From contig ML976987.1 in NCBI GenBank assembly GCA_010015675.1, forward strand, positions 235,073 through 287,783: DNA of 52,711 nt, given 5' to 3'. The position numbers and the translations under genes were made by a program. Below the pieces are notes generated by a model. That model ran no database searches. It saw nothing but the letters and a program-made list of their open reading frames with translations, and was not told where the DNA came from. This DNA is from Byssothecium circinans (Eukaryota > Ascomycota > Dothideomycetes > Pleosporales > Massarinaceae). This document shows positions 21,978 through 34,209 of this stretch, one piece after another; position 1 is the stretch's first letter; each line of letters starts with the position of its first letter.

Positions 21978-23412
21978 GTGAACGGTGGACGGGGTGATCG
22001 TTTACCTTAGTTTGGACTTTGCTATGAATGCGGGTATAATCTTGTTTTGATACTGGTGGAGGGGTGATGCGGACTGTGTATGTAACGAGATGACGGCATG
22101 AAGTGGTTTTCCTACCCGCACTTCATCTCCCTCTTCCTCACCAGGAACTCCCAAAGGCCGCTCCTTCCACGCCTTCCGATTCCTCTCTCAACCTCTTCGT
22201 CCACCTCCGTCCCAACAAATAACCCCCCCATCACTGCTCCCACCCCTCGTATACCAAAAGCCCCTCTCTCTTCCCCTTCCCATCATATCCCCGTTCCCCT
22301 CCCCTATCCCCTCCCCACCCTCTCTCCTCCACTATGCCCCGCTACAACCTCTACCAACCTCTCAAACCCCTTTCCCTCTCCCTATCCCCCCTCTTCCTTA
22401 TCCCCTCAAAAACTTATAGAAAACCCCCAACCCCAACCCCACCCCTGCGGCAACTCAACCACTTCCCCCCTCCTCCATTGCCCGCGCACCCCTCACTTGT
22501 ACCGTCTTCAACTCCCCCCTACACACGTCAAAAACTCCAAGAGATGAAACCCCACGAACAAATCCTCATTCTCAAACACCACATTCCTCAGCGCCGGGGA
22601 ATGCGTCTCCGAAGCCCGATCCAGAAAGAACACTGTGCGATGTGGGCGGTGGCCCTGTACGTGTGGTAACGCCAAGTCATGTGCCTGATGTCAAATGCCA
22701 ACCAAGACGTGCTAGTATGCAGTGGTATGATCCGTGCGAACCAAGGCAGAAACTGGAGACGTTTATGTTCGACAATCGAGCCCAAAAAAATAAAAATAAA
22801 ATAAGCTCCGCTCTCTGCATCAACAATCCATCATAGGCGCGAGCTAGACCAAATGGAGAGCTAGTGTTGCCATTTTAGGCTAGCCTCGAGCGGCTTTTAA
22901 CCCATGTACCCGTGAACGTCATGCAGCAGTCTCGCGCAGAGAACAACACTGCGGTACGATGTACGACTCAATTGCTGGGGCTTCAGATGAAATGCGGATC
23001 TCGCGATACATCGCCGTTACGAAAGAGAAAGTTGGCGAAGCGGAGAATGCCCAACGGAGGAGAGTCATGTCAACCACAACACCACGAAAGGAACATCAAG
23101 GAGACAAGGCGGACAAGAACAATTGAATCTACTAAACGGTAATCAATACGAAAAAAAACTCCCTCAACGAGGACAATAACAGCTGCAGGCAACAAAACAA
23201 CCAAAAACATACAAACTGTAAAAGGATATCAGAACAGCAGTTGGGAAAAGCATGGTGTTTACCATCTGGCCAACACTGCCCAGTAATACAGTGCAAGCAG
23301 GCGAATCGATCCCAACGGTTCTAGGGTGAGACCTGCCGATCCGATTCGGAGGCAAATCGTGGGTGGGGATAGGCCGCCATCAAACAGACGGGCCTTCATC
23401 CTCGCCGAAGAA
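21978..23412. other. Low-complexity intergenic region
   Basis: 22100-22560 is a long C-rich, pyrimidine tract that gives artificial Pro/Ser/Leu frames in all phases. 22560-23160 has no gene-like frame. 23160-23412 is the expected 3' UTR of the minus-strand repeat-protein gene. No RNA gene was recognised. Confidence 0.55.
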
Positions 23413-26166
23413 CTAGTCATCCCTCCCCTCCCAATGATCGAGAAGCGAGCCGTCACCGGTAATCTCAGCCTCCCCGTGTTCAGCACCAATGCCCGCAGTC
23501 GCGTTGGCGGTGTACTGGTCAATGCCATCGCCGAGGATGGCGCGACGCTGGGTGTCTGCATTGGCGGCCAGCATGGATTTGATTTGGTCAACGTGCAAAG
23601 CCATGCAGCCAGCGTTGTGAGGCTCGGTGTGGATCTGCTGACATTTGAAGCCAGGAGGACAGTGCTGATACCGAACCCAGTTGGCACCGTTGAACCTCTC
23701 GACCGCTCCTTTGTCTAAACGAAGTGTTAGTAAAACAGATTCAGAAGGTTGCCAGTGGGCATCGCGTACCTGAGGCTGGGCAACGAGTCATGACGCCCTG
23801 TTCGGTTGGCGCAGACAGGGACGGCCAGGGAAGCCAAACGTTCGACTGACTCAGCTTGCGTTGCGCGCAGAAAGCGAAGTCGACTTTGCCGCCGTAGTCG
23901 TGGCAGATGAATGGTGGTAAACAGACGCCGCTGAATGTCCACGTCTGGCCATCCCACTCTCCAACCTCGGTCTCATTGAGCGTGTTGCACTTTGTTCGCA
24001 GAGGAGACGTATCATGGAGCTCGCCATTTGGACGAGAGGAATTGTGAGCGGCGAGGTGTTGTGATTCTGAGGCAACGGACCTGTCGCCCAGTACCTTGCA
24101 CATGATCGAATTATTCAGGTACCTCGAAAACAATTCAGCAAAGCCATCTAGAGCGAAACCGGGGAAGTGCATCGTGACTTGACTTACCAACAGGTTCGGC
24201 GGCACTGATGGTTCCACATCTTGCCATCCCTGTACGTGACAACCCCCCGCCCTTTGCCTGGTGGGTCGCATGGAATCTCAACGTCTCCAAAGAGCATCTT
24301 CATGCCAATCCGGAGCGAAGGGGGTGAGGGCAATGACACGGGCCGCTCGGGATTTGATGGATCGAGGAAAGGGGCGACATAGTGGGTCTTACCATCAGTG
24401 GAGCACCAGGTTTGGCTGGCCTTGTCCTCGCAAATACCGCCGTCGCTGCATTGCCACAGATCGACCCAGGCGTCCGTCTCCATGTGATGGTATTGAACAA
24501 TGTCCTGAAGACCGGGAGCACAACGGAAGGAGACGGCGTTTTCGACAGGCTTCGAGCCGAGATCGTCCCGGCGACTTGATTTCCTGACAATAAGCTTGCA
24601 GTGCTCGAGGTCTTGAGGACCGTGCTTGCACTTGTACGGCAGGAATCGGTTGAGAGAAGGTAGATCATAGCGGTAGGGGTGATTCAGAGCGCAGCCAGAC
24701 AGCTGCCCTCCCAATTCAACGCAGGCGCCGTTAAGACATTCTTGGTATTCTTGCCATTCGTACTTTCCAACCTCCGGAAGTTCGACAAGCTTCTCGATTA
24801 TCGTGCTGTCTCCAGGCTTGCAGCGCATGGGGAAATCGGCATTCGGGTAGCAGTGTTTGTCGAACTTGCAGTGCCAATGACATCGGTCAGTGTCTATGCA
24901 CCTGTGATGGCCGAGGATGTCGCGAGTATCGGGATTCTCGGCAGTGTCGACGGGCTTCAAGTCAAGATCGCCACGGCGAACGAAGCTCTTGTCGATAGGC
25001 TTGCATGTCTTCAAGTCGTCGACGTCGTCACATTTATAGAGCAGAAGCGCATTGCGAGAAGGCAACAGAAAGCGGTGGTGGCGGTCGAGAGCGCAAGCGC
25101 CCGCTTTCTGCCCGAAGCGAGTTTTGATGTTGATGCAGGAGCTCTGGCCAGGACATTCGCGGTGGGGTACCCACTCCCACTTATAACTCGTCGGGTTGCG
25201 AATAGCCTTTTCAATCAGGTTGCCGCCTCCAATCTCGCAGCGCGTGGAGAAATCGTTGTGTGGCCAGCAGTAACCCCCAAACTTCTCACAGTGCCACCTG
25301 CAGCGGTCGTCATCCTTGCAGTGGTGATGTCTCATGGTGTCCCGCGTGTTAGGCTCATCGGCAGCTTGTGCAATCTCGCGACGGTCCAATCCATGAGATG
25401 CTCTAGAGGGGAATTGGACAGGCCAGCAGTTTCCGTCATCTTCACAAGGCCAGGGACAGACGTGATTGTTGCACTGGTATTTGACATCGTGCGTCTTGGA
25501 GTTATTGGCAGCCTGGCCAATCCCGCGGAAGGCACGGGATGACTTGTCGTAACGCTCGCAAGAATTGTACTTGAAAGGGTTCGTGCATTTGGTAAGCACC
25601 AAGCGACCGAGCGAAGGCATCAAGTACTCGCCGTTGCCGAGAGCGCAAGCAGACAGCTGTTTCGGCAGACCGAAGCAGGCGCTCGAGATGGGACATTGGT
25701 AGTGCGTTGTCCAGCCTGTCTTTCCGTTCTGGTCGATGCCGAGCTTCTCGATGACGCGTCCGCCTCCCGGCTGACAGCGCATGGGGAACTCACTGTTAGG
25801 CCGGCAGTATCCATCAAACCTACAATGCCACTTGCACTTTCCCTCGTTGCACGTATGCTGGGCATCGCGCGTGTCGAGGTCATCAGCAGCATCGCGGCGG
25901 TCGAGGGAGTGCTGGTCCTGGTAGTAGTCACATTTGCCGGGCTCGTCGCAGCCGATGTGCCAGTCACGCTTGTCGTAGTCAACATCGATGTCAAGGCGCT
26001 CCCCATGAAATTGAGCATGGGATACAGACTTGCGCGCGTGCTCAATATCGGAGTCGGAGTCGGAGCTGGAGTCGGAATCGGTATCAACTAGTCGCTGCGG
26101 AGGTTGTTGAGCAACGATGAGAGGCAGCACGCCGATGACGGCGGCGACCAGCACAGCGAAGCGCAT
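23413..26166 (-). CDS. Secreted cysteine-rich repeat protein with dibasic sites
   Basis: Three exons (26166-24188, 24080-23770, 23714-23413; introns 107 and 55 nt) encode 863 aa. Residues 1-20 are a clear signal peptide ending IVAQ, so the protein should enter the secretory pathway. A Ser/Asp stretch (28-40) follows. Three full Cys-rich modules of about 100 residues lie at roughly 106-203, 283-388 and 423-523, with a partial one at 232-247. Each has the plan C..C.WHC..(G)YC.P..(D/E)F..RC..G..(I)EK...W...C...C....(L)..CAL....LPS..R..L.KC...C. KR or RR occurs before modules (66-67, 90-91, 262-263, 397-398, 532-533), and DTRD precedes each full module. The Cys-rich C-terminus (about 545-800) is not repeated. 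I know no family with this layout. A Kex2-processed secreted protein, possibly host- or competitor-facing, is inference. Confidence 0.85.
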
Positions 26167-27814
26167 GACGGGAGGCAATGAAGAGACGAACTATGGGCAG
26201 TGTAGCGTCGAAGTCGTCGGTGGGGGATGATGTGCCTGCGGTGGTCAGCAATGGCCAGGATGCGTGGGGCACGGGGTGATGGTAGGAAAGAAGAGATGAA
26301 AGGGAGTGAAGGGGCATGGTGGTGGAGAGTAGACTAAACAAGTGAGAGAAGATACGAACCAAGCACGGGCAAAGAAAGCGAAGCGTCGGTGTGTGTGGGT
26401 TGGGGTGGTGGAAGAGAAGAGTGGATGAGTGGATGAAAGTCGAGAGAAGAGGGAAGACGCCGTTTTGTAGATGGCGTGATGGTGTGCTGGAGGCGATTGC
26501 CTAAGATCATGTTTGTAAACAAATAAGATTATTTAGAGGTGCAGGTGTAGAAAGCGGAACGGGAGACGGGAAGTAGCAGTGAAGGGTAGAGAAGGCGCAG
26601 TGCATCCCTCAAAATGTAGCAGGGCGCGAGGAAATGCGTCCAGATGTTTAGATGAAGTTACCGAGGCTGCACTATTCATCCCATCAATTAATTAATTAAG
26701 GCTAGAAATGCGAAGTCTTTTGCTTGTCGCAACGGCATCATCATCGAACCCGTCTATCCGCAGCCTACGTCGCGATCGCTTTGCGCCTTCCTCCACTCTC
26801 GAGGTATGCGCAGGAGAAGTGCGGCTACGGCTGCGTGAGGCCATCGAAATGGATAAGAGCCACCGTAAAGGCATGAGGTGCGAAATTGATGGCGTTGAGA
26901 TTGCAGGAGATGTTGGACAAAAGGAGGAACTCGAGACACGGCAGCGGTGTGATTGCGGAGAAAAGTAGAGCCGTGCCGACCCCCGCTTGCTGGCTTCAAC
27001 CTCACGTCTTTCACGCTGGCGACTTTTCATCACATACCATTGCAAAAGCGTGTCTTTTATCGCAATTTCTGTTCGCTGGTCATAGATAGACTTTCGGTGT
27101 TTGTAGGATGCGCCACATCCAGACTGTACGGGTGGCATCTGGACGGCCTGGGAGGCTATCACGACCTTTCCTCCTCATAGATGTCCGGATGTCCCGATGT
27201 ATTACTCAGCCTTCAAAGACATGCAAGCCATTGCAACTCTCTGCTCACGCCGCATTCCCGTGTGCTGGGGATGTGCCGTTGCTAATAAAGTCGTTGAGGC
27301 TGACTTTCTGGAAGACGTCTCACCCAACAACCAATTGCACCGAACCTTGAGAGGTTTCCTCTGGTAAATGTTTCTCTCTCCCATTCCCATCATTTTATTC
27401 CAGTCAGTTTCTTCAATATTCTTCCTGGTTCTCGTTGCGGTTGTTTCGTGGCTGCCACAACACGCAGTCGCGCAGACTCTCTTTCCCTCCTTCACCTTCA
27501 CCGGGCACACGGAACAAAAGCAGAAATCCATCAAAGCGTCGAAGCGGTCCATTCACTCCGTTTGTCAGTCCCCGTCATCCTTCCCTTCGCCATCACTTCA
27601 CGAATCCTTTTGCCGCTGTGGTCGCAAAAGCTTGGCATACCCGATCGAGTCACTAGCCTCATTATCATGGTGCCCTGTATTTAAAACCGCACACCCTTCT
27701 CTCCTTCCACACCCGCACCCGCTCTCTTGCTCCCCTCCTACTCTCCACCACAACCATTCCTCGCCCCTTCTAACCTCTATGCCAACAGTCTCCATTACCA
27801 CCCACGCATCCACA
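26167..27814. other. Divergent spacer between the secreted-protein and BTB-like genes
   Basis: It holds the promoter of the minus-strand secreted gene (26167-26500, G/A-rich on +) and of the plus-strand BTB-like gene. A minus-strand frame at about 27100-26692 and a plus frame at 26708-26968 overlap each other; neither has recognisable motifs. From 27368 the BTB-like frame is already open (see findings). Confidence 0.5.
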
Positions 27815-29639
27815 ATGGCTGCTAACGCGCCCGCGCCCACGCTCTGGTCGAAAATCGCCTCCAAACCAAAGCCCGAACCCGCGTCGCCCGCCGTCCAGAC
27901 GCCCACATCCCCCCGCCTCACCGCCGTCTTGAAGACGTCAATGTCGGTCAACGGCGGCAGCACGTGTCCCATCTCGACCACCCCGAGGGGCAAGTTCAAT
28001 TGGGCCGACGATGAAGACGACGAAGATGATTTCCCGGCCATGCCTGTTGCTGCGCCTTCGCACGATGTTCCCACCAACAACGTCATCACCCAGCTTCACC
28101 AGCGCATCCAGGAGCTGGAGCACACCGAGGCTGAGCTTGCAGATTCCGATGCCAAGGTCGTCCTCCTCGAGTGCACGGTGGATGATCTGGAACAGCAGCT
28201 TCGCGAGAAGCAGCTCCTGGTAGAGCGATACGTTGAACAAGTTGCAGATAAGGACCGCCACATTGCCGAGCTCGAGCAGGAGTTGGACACGAAAGCGCGA
28301 GACGCCTACGAGCTGCAGACGAAGCTGGACGAGCTCTCCAGCTCTCCCGCCCCCGATTCCGAGTCCGAGTCGGCGACGTTGGCCGATATCGAGACGAAGG
28401 AGACAGTCACCGTGGACTCGGACACCTCGCATGCCACTAATGACATCCCCGCTCTTCCTTCAAGCAAGCAGGAGAAGGCCGCCACCGAGCCTGCAAACGC
28501 CTCAGCTTCCCTGCGTACATCTCCGATGTCCGAACCTGAGACGACCGAGGTTGCCCCGAATGCACCATCCACAAAGTCCTTCGAGCCCGTCTTCAAGGCC
28601 GATGACTTCCCTACTATGAGCCCGCCAAAGTCAATTGACGGCTCCCCTGCACCCCGTAAGTAGCCTTCGCCCCTCTGCATTAGCTTTGCTAACGTTACAC
28701 TCCTTAGGTGACCATTCCGAGCCTGTCTTTGCCACGGTCGAGACGATCAAGAAGTCTGAGCCGGTCCCTCCCCCGCCGAAGCTGAAGCTGGGCATTGACA
28801 CGTCTAAGTTCGGAAAGAAGACGACCGCAGATGTGCGCATGCCGAACGCCTCTCGCGCCGGTTATTTGAGGCCCAAGTCGAACGTCGTTCCTGAGATCAA
28901 GCCCGACATCGACATTCGCCGGATGACACAGGCTGAGCGCTTCCCTTTCGGAAATGGTCCCGCCGTTACCCTCAAGCTGGGTAACGAGGTTCTTGGTCAG
29001 GTACCCAAATATATGCTCGCCCAGGTCTCGCACACCGCCTTCAATCAATGGAAGAGCAACCCCAATGCTACGAGCATTACCTTCCCCGCTAGCTCAATGA
29101 ACACAGAGGCCGCAATCAAGCACATCCAGTGGATGAATGACTTGACCCGCTCCGAGCGCGTCTTTAGCGTCCACCTCGATATGAACGAGGACGACCGCAA
29201 GCATCGGGAGAATTTGGAGGTCGTCCGCGCAGCCCGCGTCATGGGCATCAACAACATCTACATCGGCCACTTCACGAAACACTACTGCGAGAAGATTCGC
29301 AACAACGCGCTCTCACACGCTCTGATGAGCCACATTGTAGAAGTTGCGTACCCTGCCAACGACCCCATCTACGATTGTCTTGCGAACAACCTTGTTCTCC
29401 AGCGCATCCGTCGTACTATCCCGGACGCGGCCTCGTTCGAGAAGTTTCTGGAGGATCACAAGGATTTGGCAAAGAAGATGGACACGATCCAGGCACGCAA
29501 GGCTGCTCCCCGTAAGGTATGTTTCTCCTCTCACACTAACACAACATGATACAGGCCCACTGACCTTTTCTAGGACGGGCGTGCCCCTGGTCGAAAGGGC
29601 CCCAGTAGTCGCGGTTCCTCGGTCGTATCATCTGCTTAG
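27815..29639 (+). CDS. BTB-like protein with N-terminal coiled coil (paralogue 1)
   Basis: Three exons (27815-28655, 28708-29516, 29574-29639; introns 52 and 57 nt) give 571 aa. Residues 1-90 are Pro/Ser-rich with an acidic patch (DDEDDEDDF). A coiled coil covers about 90-165 (TQLHQRIQELEHTEAELA and following heptads). A disordered Ser/Glu section follows, then a globular domain at about 375-545 with AVTLKLGNEVLGQVPKYML, SITFPASSMNTEAAIKHIQW and ARVMGINNIYIGHFTKHY. The order of strand, helix and C-terminal helices looks like a divergent BTB/POZ fold, and the helical end IVEVAYPANDPIYDCLANN matches the other paralogues in this window. The C-terminus is Gly/Arg/Ser-rich. The start at 27815 has an ACAATGG context; an ATG at 27779 and one at 27368 are in frame. 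BTB assignment is inference. Confidence 0.8.
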
Positions 29640-32412
29640 GCAGTAAAATGATTGTATCGCCTAGCGCCAATTGAAGGCCTCGCCCACATGGGTCCAGTAT
29701 GGTTTCATCCTCATGATACATTGCATCCGCCACAGCGCCCACTGATTTGACGGCATTTTGTGTCTGTCCGCCTGCTTTTCTCTTCTTACACGTGATGTCT
29801 ACTTATACCCTGCACGCGACGGATAGTGGTGGCTACCGCGCGGCAGTTGCCATGGACAGTTGCGCGGGTAGAGTGAAGCATGCATTGATGGGAGTAAGGC
29901 GTTTGGGCTTTGGAGAATGAAAAAGTAGGGTACATAGGGCGATGATCATAATGAATATACAGGTTTTTCATTTGCAAGTAACATGCTCTATTCACCGCGT
30001 GATCTTCTACATGAAACAGTGCCCAAGCCCGCAGGAATTTCCCATAATGAATCGACTGCACATATTGCAACTTGCACCCCTCAGCATGTTCTGGCGTCTA
30101 TTTTTCCAAGAGGGAAAAACACCACTCCTTTCTCTTTCGTATCCTTCCGTTAATACATGGGATGTGTCATGTCCTCGCACACGTACAGCTTCGCTCTCAC
30201 GCACGTCGGTACCGCGGGCAATATTACGCGGTAAGACTAATACAGCACGCACAAATAATCTATGGTTTCGATAGGCCCCTCTTTGGCATGGATCCTTTCA
30301 GTCGTCGTTGCGGGGAATCTGGAATGAAGTGGTGTGGTGTGGTGTCGGTTGGGGTACAAATCCATATTCACCATCTTTTCTTGCCATCTAGCCTAGATGT
30401 TGCATGAATTTTAATTTACGGGATAGTTGGGTGGGCTTATGGAGGCGGGGATAGGGGATGGGGGATGGGGAATAGGGAAGTGAACGAGGGCAGCGGGTGG
30501 GCCTTGGAGACCTGGTGAGGTAGATAATTGCTTCGAGAGGCGAAAATAATGACGGTCAGATGAGAGGCTGAGGAGGGGCCGGTTGGCGTCTAGGGGAGTG
30601 TGGGGAATGGGGATTGGGTTGAGGATGAGGATGAAATGGCTCCGTGTGTGCTGTGGAAATAAGAGTTGAACAACTCGTTTCATTTCTCTGCGGTTTTATA
30701 GTCTTACGCTTTATTTTCATCCACGTGTAACCTTCAAGGTCGGTTATATGGCTTTAGCTATTACTTTAACATCCTCTCAATTCCAGATTTATAGGTATTC
30801 GTGTAAATAACCCTTTAATACACACTAATGCGCAGCTTAGCTGACGTCTGTACACACATTGCGTTCAGAGACAATTGAAGTTATTGGGTCTGAAAAAGTT
30901 GAACTGGTTTGCGATGGCTCGAGTAGCAAGTAGTATGAGTGTTGATGTCTCCCGCGAACTTATGTATCCTGATTCCTTCGGCGTCAAGTGCTGGAAATTC
31001 TTGAAATCTTTAAAGCACAATGTGGACACGCGAGACGGCGAAGCCTGTTAAATGTATCTTCCAACTTTATCGACTATTTTCACGCTGGCTTTTATAAGGA
31101 GAATCCTACGGGAATAAAAAATACTGATAAAGCCTTTGTAACTGGACGGTGGCACTCTTCGAGAAAACAAGCGATGAACTCGGCCAAGTCCGTCCGTTTC
31201 AGCACTTTTGAATCCATGGTGAGCCTTGAAGTAAACTTCATGGCTTCTGTTCCCACACTCATATGCTCTACCGCGCGTACCACAAGCGGTGCTCCGCCCA
31301 GTTTAGATCCCCTTCCTCATACCTTCCTAATTCTATTTTCAACGCACTCTTACCACGGACACTCATTTCTACATCAACCGTCTCCTTGAAAACATAACCT
31401 TATCATATCGTACGGAACCATCACTTTCAAACACGTATATCTGCTCACTAACAGAAATATATAGGAAGATGCTACCAACCGCAACGGCCGACCCCAAGGT
31501 CTCGTACGTCCCAACATGACCACCAGGCCAAAAGAGCCAACATCCATCTACATCCAGCGCACTGTCACCATAACCCACGATATCCGCGGGGGCGAGGACC
31601 TGCAGACACAAGCTTCTATAAGAATTGATATTACTTTTATGTTGGGGTAGCCCACTAAGGCACCTCGAATGTTTACAAATGCGAAATATGCGCAGATCTT
31701 CGGAATTTCTATCTTTGGTTTGTAGATAGCCTTTCTAAAGTTGGATTTAGACATGCCATCATTGGAGCGCCTGTTGTTGGGACCGAATCTACCTCGAAGC
31801 TGTGATCTAACGTTGAATGGGCTGACATGTACGCCTGACATGACAGGATCTACGGCGGAACTAACTTGCCAACGTCAAACCATCAGGCGAACGCTGAAAT
31901 AAAGATTATTCTGTTGGAGTGGCGCGTATATTTGCTTCCAAATAAGTCCCCGCCAAGTAGTAAAACAATTCATATATTACCACCACATCTTTATCCGCTA
32001 GATCAATCTTTCGTACATACCCGTGTGCATTACTTTTTTGATCTTATCCCAACTTACATTGTGCACGTTTTCGTATTCGTTACTCTATACATGATGCTAA
32101 AAGTCAAACTTTGTGAAGAGTGGTGCCAGCAAGGCTGCTACAACCACAACTCTCGCTCTGCTGTTGATGTGCAAGACACAGGAGGGTATGGGACTCTGAC
32201 CCGCAATTAGAAGAGGGTTGATAGGATAAATAGAGCGTTAGATTGCTACATAAAAGAATAAATAAAGGAACAGTTCAACACTATTAAGAGAACGGTTTAA
32301 TACTGTATCATACAAAGAAGAACTAAAAACTGATGGTATTAATTGGTAGGTTGATGATCATGATCATGATTGAGAGCAGCTCGGGTAAAAACCAATGGCT
32401 CAGACCGATCAC
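29640..32412. other. AT-leaning intergenic region
   Basis: Mostly without genes. On the minus strand 31841-31369 two frames (with FRKAIYKPKIEIPKICAYF and GCWLFWPGGHVGTYETLG) look mildly protein-like and sit either side of a possible intron, and a third frame runs 31283-31092; none matches a family I know, and the phases do not join cleanly. These may be gene debris. No repeat or RNA gene recognised. Confidence 0.4.
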
Positions 32413-32800
32413 ATGACTGTAGGCGCATCCTTACACCACACTGTCCCCTTCAAGCAGTTAAAGACCGGCTACATTGCCAAGACTTGGGAGGACGTTAACA
32501 ACCTGCGCAGTGGCTATAACATCAAGAACTAGTCCACTGCACTGCGCAAGGGCACAGGCCTCGTTCCCTCTACGCTGCCCTTTAAGCTTCGAACTATAAA
32601 TTCCTTTTTCAAATAGATTCATGTTAATACCTCGATATCCGTGTATGGAAAACCAGCACACAGGCATTGGAGACCTGTATCGAGCTCACAATGCGCAGCA
32701 GCAGCAATCCTTGCCCTAGCAAACGCAATCGAGTAGCAGATCTCCGATGCCGAGGATTCTATCCCAATGCTTTAAACGGGATGGCTTATTATATTTTGGC
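32413..32800 (+). pseudogene. Relic of a BTB-like family member
   Basis: From an ATG at 32413 the frame reads VPFKQLKTGYIAKTWEDVNN, then LRSGYNIKN, a TAG at about 32533, then STALRKG. This lines up residue for residue with the start of the intact gene at 33128 (PFKQFKAGHIAATVEDIRN, LRDGEDIMKW, SPSLRK); the TAG stands where that gene has Trp. The rest is broken, with a later CAAAAILALANAIE-type segment around 32685-32730. It is a decayed tandem copy about 700 bp upstream of its intact relative. Confidence 0.75.
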
Positions 32801-33127
32801 ATTTCCGCTCTAAGCTATCCGTGTTTGAAACAGCAGGCTCTCTAGAGTCAATATTGCCAGCAAATGCACGTGCATGCATTTCTTGGCACATTGCCAAGGC
32901 ATGCTCCTTTTCCAGGCAACAAGTATTTAAATCTATGGCATGTCACCCTTCCTCTCCTTCTTCCATAGCCACCCTTATCCCTAAATTCCCAGCTTCCGCA
33001 ACCCCAGCAACCCACCTTGCATACCTCCACAGAGCAAAGAATACATCATATCTTCCAGCAAGATCAGTCTTGACGACCTTGTCTGCTCTTTCAGACCTGT
33101 TAATATAGCAGCAGAAAACTAAGGGTC
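32801..33127. other. Promoter region of paralogue 2
   Basis: About 330 bp with no coding signal between the relic and the ATG at 33128. C/T-rich tracts at 32940-33030 are typical of fungal core promoters. Confidence 0.45.
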
Positions 33128-34209
33128 ATGAACACTACAAACGCCACCACCAGCAAGGCCGCACGGCTTACGCCGGCTCCCCGCCCCTTCAAGCAGTTCA
33201 AGGCGGGACACATCGCTGCGACCGTTGAGGATATCCGCAACCTCCGCGACGGTGAAGATATCATGAAGTGGTCTCCCTCTCTGCGCAAAACTCTTGACCG
33301 TGCCGGCGACGTGATGTTGGTGATTGCAAAGCCCGGCGCTCCACCGTTTGCGTCGAACCATGCCCACGGCACCGAAACATGGATGAGCGACCTGCGTAAG
33401 GCCTTCTTCGTACACTCAGTACCTACCCTCGTTGCGGTTGTGGTCTCTACTATGTTGCGTAACCACCTCAAGGTATGTAGGATCCTGCCTGAAGTGTTTC
33501 TGATCGACGGACAGACTGACTTTGACAGGCGAATCCTGAGGTCATCACCGTCAAGATCACCCACTCGCAAGTGACTCCGAACGCTCTCGAGAAAATCACC
33601 AAGTGGATGAACAATATCGTCGCTGCAGCTCGTGTGACTGCGATTCAGTACCAAGCCCCGCCTTTCGACTGTGTGAAGCAGAACCTCGAAGTTCGCGTCG
33701 CTGCTCAGATCTTTGGCATGGATCGATATGTCAAGAGCATCGATGAAATCTACTGCACTCACGTTGCGACCTGGACTCCAAATCGTACTCTAGGCACTAC
33801 TATCCAAGACCACGCTCTCGACTCCGCCGATGCGATTCTGGTTGTCTTCGCCAAGAACCTGGTCGAAAAGGAGCCCGACTTCGAACCTGGCAAGAAGCAG
33901 ATGTGGACCAAGACCCTCGTCCAAGACAACTTCGCCAAGCTGGCTGCGGCGTACAATAAGGTGAAGTGGAAGAAGGGTCAGAGAGCGGCCAACGTTCAAC
34001 CTGCGCAGCCCACTGTGAACCTCCAGCTTCCAGTTCGGGCTGCGGCGCAGGTCAAGGGCAAGAAGGCAAACACATCGGTCAGGAGCACAGGGGGAGTCGA
34101 GAGTAATGTGAAGGGTAAGGGGAAAGGCAAGGAGACTAACGAGACGCTAAATGCTCGCACGAAGGGCTGGAAGATCCAGCAGTACGAGGACCGCATGGCT
34201 TCCCTCTAA
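33128..34209 (+). CDS. BTB-like family protein (paralogue 2)
   Basis: Two exons (33128-33472, 33529-34209; 56-nt intron GTATGT..CAG) give 341 aa. The first half carries the family signature LRDGEDIMKWSPSLRK (about 38-53), VPTLVAVVVSTMLRNHLK, and after the intron TPNALEKITKWMNNIV. Then come LEVRVAAQIFGMDRYVKSID and a helical segment corresponding to the post-BTB helices of paralogues 1 and 3. The last 85 residues are Lys-rich (KGKGKGKETNE) and probably disordered, possibly nucleic-acid binding or nuclear. The start is the first ATG after the promoter and follows the relic gene in the same orientation, consistent with tandem duplication. No enzyme motif. Biological role unknown. Confidence 0.8.

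Noticed and set aside
22098..22669. Pro/Ser/Leu-rich frames
   Set aside because: Produced by a C-rich low-complexity tract that is open in several phases at once.
24679..25542. 287-codon plus-strand frame inside the secreted repeat gene
   Set aside because: Antisense shadow; the minus strand shows repeats, signal peptide and cysteine spacing, while this frame shows none.
26692..27162. 156-codon minus-strand frame, Arg/Ser-rich
   Set aside because: Start is GTG, overlaps a competing plus frame of equal quality, and no motif or splice site supports it.
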